Below are positions 62,028-64,000 of a stretch of DNA of 64,000 nucleotides, piece after piece. The stretch's first letter is position 1, and each line of letters begins with the position of its first letter. The position numbers and the translations under genes are program-made. Below the pieces are notes generated by a model, which worked only from the letters and a program-made list of their open reading frames with translations, ran no database searches and was not told the DNA's origin. The DNA comes from RYN-133 sp963708645 (lineage in GTDB: Bacteria; Actinomycetota; Actinomycetes; Mycobacteriales; Jatrophihabitantaceae), in the NCBI GenBank assembly GCA_963708645.1, contig CAVPTA010000003.1, forward strand, positions 62,001-126,000, given 5' to 3'.

Positions 62028-63514
62028 GCCCGATCTCCGTCGAGGTGCGGGGTGACGACGTGCAGCGCCTCGGCTGCAACCTCGAAGTCGGCGGGGAGGG
62101 TGGCGACCACCTCACCGTCGAGGGCGACGTCGAGGGGGCGTTCGACGTGCACGCGCAGCTCTTTCGTGCGTAACGCCCGGACGCCGAAACCCTCGCGGCG
62201 ACGTCCGATAATCGTGATCAGCGCGCCGAGGACGAGCCGCACCGGCGAGCCCTGCTCGACTGCGATCACGATCAAGCTGCGGTCGTCGAGCCGTGCGCCG
62301 GGCACGCGCATGTCCAGCGCGCCACCGAACACCGGCGCGTTGATGATCGACAACTGCATCAGTTCGACCTTCTCGGTCTTTCCGTCGTAGTGCAGTTCGC
62401 ACTCGAACGGGCGGCTCTCGCGCATCGCACGCACGCCGGCGACGGCGTAGGTGAACCGTCCGAAGCGACGCCGAAGCGACGACCGCGTTGCCAGCTGCGC
62501 GAAGTGCACGTTGAACCCGACCGTCGCGGCGTGGACGAAGTTGCGCGCGCGCTCGCCCTCGACGACGACCTGACCGGCGTCGATCGCACGTACGACGCCG
62601 GCGCTGAGCATCCGCGCCGCCGCCACCGGATCCGGCGAGATTCCCAAGGACCGCGCGACGTCGTTCGATGTCCCGAGGGGCAAAATCGCGAGGATCGAAC
62701 CGGTGCCGGCGAGCTCGTCCGCGGCGGCACCGACGGTGCCGTCACCGCCCGCGGCGATCACGAGGGGACGCTGTGCCATCGGCAGCGCGACGAGTTCGGC
62801 GAGTTCGCCCTTCTGGCGCACCTCGAGCTCACGGACGATCTCGATGCCGACCTCGATCAGCGCGCGCTTCGCGTCCTCGTAGAGCCCGGCCGAGCCGGCG
62901 CCCGGGCTGCCGAGCACCCATGCCTGCTTCGGCAAAGTGCGTCGCTCTGCCGGCGGCAGCTTGATGCCCGGGTCGCTGCGAAGCGCCGCGCCGGCGATCG
63001 CCGCAGCACCGATGCCGAGGCCCGCGCCGGCGATCACGTCGCTCGGGTAGTGGACGCCGTTGTGCACGCGCGAGTACGCGACCGCCCCGGCGGCCGCCGC
63101 CATGGGGACGCCGGCCGCGGGCCACTCGCGCGCGACGCCGGTCGCGAACGCGAAGGCTGACGCCGCGTGCCCGGACGGGAAGGAGAAGGACGACGGCATG
63201 ACCACGAGGTTCGAGCGGCCCAACATACGACTGGTCGGCCGTTCGCGGCGCAACAGCAGCTTGAGGGGTCCGTTCACGACCGATGACGTGATCGCGATCC
63301 CGAGCAGACCCCGTAGCGCGGCCCGGCGGCCACGGCTGCCGCCACTGACCCCGAGAATCGCGGCGGACGCGACCCACAACTTCGAGTGATTTGCAGCCAG
63401 CGAGATCGTCCGCAACGTCGCGTCCGCGGCCGGGCTTTCGTTCGAGGTCACCCGATGCAACAGGCGGCGATCGATGGCGCTTGCACGCCGGCGCGCGCGT
63501 GCGAGTCGCCGCAC
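62024..63514 (-). CDS. PAP2 phosphatase-diacylglycerol kinase fusion
   Basis: 496 residues, known bifunctional actinobacterial architecture. The N-terminal PAP2 phosphatase motifs are KLLLRRERP, FPSGHAAS and SRVHNGVHYPSDVIAG. The C-terminal lipid kinase domain shows ALIEVG and IAAGGDGTVGAAADEL, ILPLGTSNDVARSLG and DGEVV near the end. It may dephosphorylate and rephosphorylate lipids such as phosphatidate/diacylglycerol. The GTG at 63514 lies one base after the hemerythrin stop; the longer open frame upstream overlaps that gene. Coupled to the 61425 membrane protein. Confidence 0.85.
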   Translation of the reverse strand: MRRLARARRRASAIDRRLLHRVTSNESPAADATLRTISLAANHSKLWVASAAILGVSGGSRGRRAALRGLLGIAITSSVVNGPLKLLLRRERPTSRMLGRSNLVVMPSSFSFPSGHAASAFAFATGVAREWPAAGVPMAAAAGAVAYSRVHNGVHYPSDVIAGAGLGIGAAAIAGAALRSDPGIKLPPAERRTLPKQAWVLGSPGAGSAGLYEDAKRALIEVGIEIVRELEVRQKGELAELVALPMAQRPLVIAAGGDGTVGAAADELAGTGSILAILPLGTSNDVARSLGISPDPVAAARMLSAGVVRAIDAGQVVVEGERARNFVHAATVGFNVHFAQLATRSSLRRRFGRFTYAVAGVRAMRESRPFECELHYDGKTEKVELMQLSIINAPVFGGALDMRVPGARLDDRSLIVIAVEQGSPVRLVLGALITIIGRRREGFGVRALRTKELRVHVERPLDVALDGEVVATLPADFEVAAEALHVVTPHLDGDRA

Positions 63515-63515
63515 G

Positions 63516-64000
63516 TTACGAGTGCTCCTGCACGTACTCGTCGGGATCCACGTCGGCGGTGTCGATGCCGCGTCCGTGTGGATGCTGTTCGTAGAACTCC
63601 AGCCAGCGCCGGCCCAGTTCCGCGCGAAGGTCGTGGCTCGCGTTCTTACGGAAGTCGGGCAGTCCCTCGTCCTCTTCCTCGCCGAGGTGCTCGGTATTCT
63701 CGGTGCGGGCGTCGCCGACGGCCGCGAACCACGCGTCGCTGCCGACGTCGTGGTTTGCGGCCTCGGCGATCGCATCGCGGATCTTGTTGTGATCGCGGAT
63801 GGCGTCGTCTGTCTCGTCATCGGCGTCGTCGCCGCGTCGCAGCAACGCTGGGTAGAAGATCGTCTCCTCGGCCTGCGCGTGGGTCTCGAGCCGCGTGGCG
63901 AGGCCGTCCCAGATCTCGGCGAGCTCGGCCGGACCGTCCGCATCGTCGAGGCGGGCGAACTGGCGACGAAACCACTCGTGGTCGTCCATGATCAACGCGG
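63516..64000 (-). CDS. Hemerythrin HHE-domain protein, probably cut by right window edge
   Basis: At least 160 residues. DDHEWFRRQFARLDD, THAQAEETIFYPAL, IRDHNKIRDAI and TEHLGEEEDEGLPDF carry the His and Glu that bind a di-iron centre in hemerythrin-like proteins, used for oxygen, NO or iron handling. The frame is open to the window edge and reads ALIMDDHE; related proteins usually have several residues before this, so the start (TTG 63995 or ATG 63989 are internal options) is probably outside. One base separates its stop from the PAP2-DAGK GTG. Confidence 0.75.
   Translation of the reverse strand, partial: ALIMDDHEWFRRQFARLDDADGPAELAEIWDGLATRLETHAQAEETIFYPALLRRGDDADDETDDAIRDHNKIRDAIAEAANHDVGSDAWFAAVGDARTENTEHLGEEEDEGLPDFRKNASHDLRAELGRRWLEFYEQHPHGRGIDTADVDPDEYVQEHS

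Overview
The window is high-GC DNA (roughly two thirds G+C by eye). Codon use, GTG/TTG starts and gene families point to a free-living soil-type actinobacterium: RecBCD, 13E12-type DUF222/HNH proteins, a DUF3048 lipoprotein, DUF2236, CsbD, a PAP2-diacylglycerol kinase fusion and a Tat-exported sugar-binding lipoprotein. A Frankiales/Jatrophihabitans-like host would fit, but nothing here proves a genus. I saw no rRNA, tRNA, CRISPR array, integrase, transposase or prophage structure.

Layout. 1-5171: the start of a DUF222/HNH gene running off the left edge, an ATP-dependent DNA ligase, an MmcQ/YjbR protein, a secreted amidase, a DUF3048 lipoprotein, and a tyrosinase coupled to a separate copy of a polyphenol-oxidase-type C-terminal domain. 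5177-13702: a secreted S33 peptidase and a glycoside-uptake locus (LacI regulator and GH3 glycosidase on minus; binding protein and two permeases on plus) with a control region carrying two operator-like palindromes and a promoter. 13707-23598: a BNR-repeat protein coupled to a MoaD/ThiS protein, diverging from recC-recB-recD. 23618-27221: GH51 arabinofuranosidase with a coupled NAD-dependent epimerase, a secreted Cys-rich protein and a CsbD pair. 27288-38075: a PAS/GAF/GGDEF/EAL protein, a hairpin-rich spacer, a DUF2236 oxygenase diverging from two flavin reductases across a clean operator, a STAS protein, small enzymes, an S9 peptidase, and GNAT plus HhH proteins. 38250-42900: a complete DUF222/HNH gene, DUF4232 and single-pass membrane proteins, a proline racemase-family enzyme and a ribokinase. 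42919-51412: three MFS transporters, two TetR regulators, a sigma factor fused to its own membrane-anchored extension, a secreted protein and an SDR. 51418-64000: RecQ-type helicase, YihY/BrkB protein, secreted nuclease-fold and peptidase genes, a P-loop kinase with a VDLSG repeat tail, NERD, Nudix (DUF4916), PAP2-DAGK and hemerythrin proteins.

About twenty single-base frameshifts interrupt at least thirteen otherwise full-length genes (recB alone has four). Reading through them restores proteins of normal length and motif content, so I treat them as probable consensus errors of a long-read or low-coverage assembly, and annotate each locus over its full restored span as a CDS. The most original features are the sigma-zinc finger-membrane-Ig fusion at 46196-47781, the split tyrosinase, the paired DUF222 promoters, and the hairpin block at 30314-30461.
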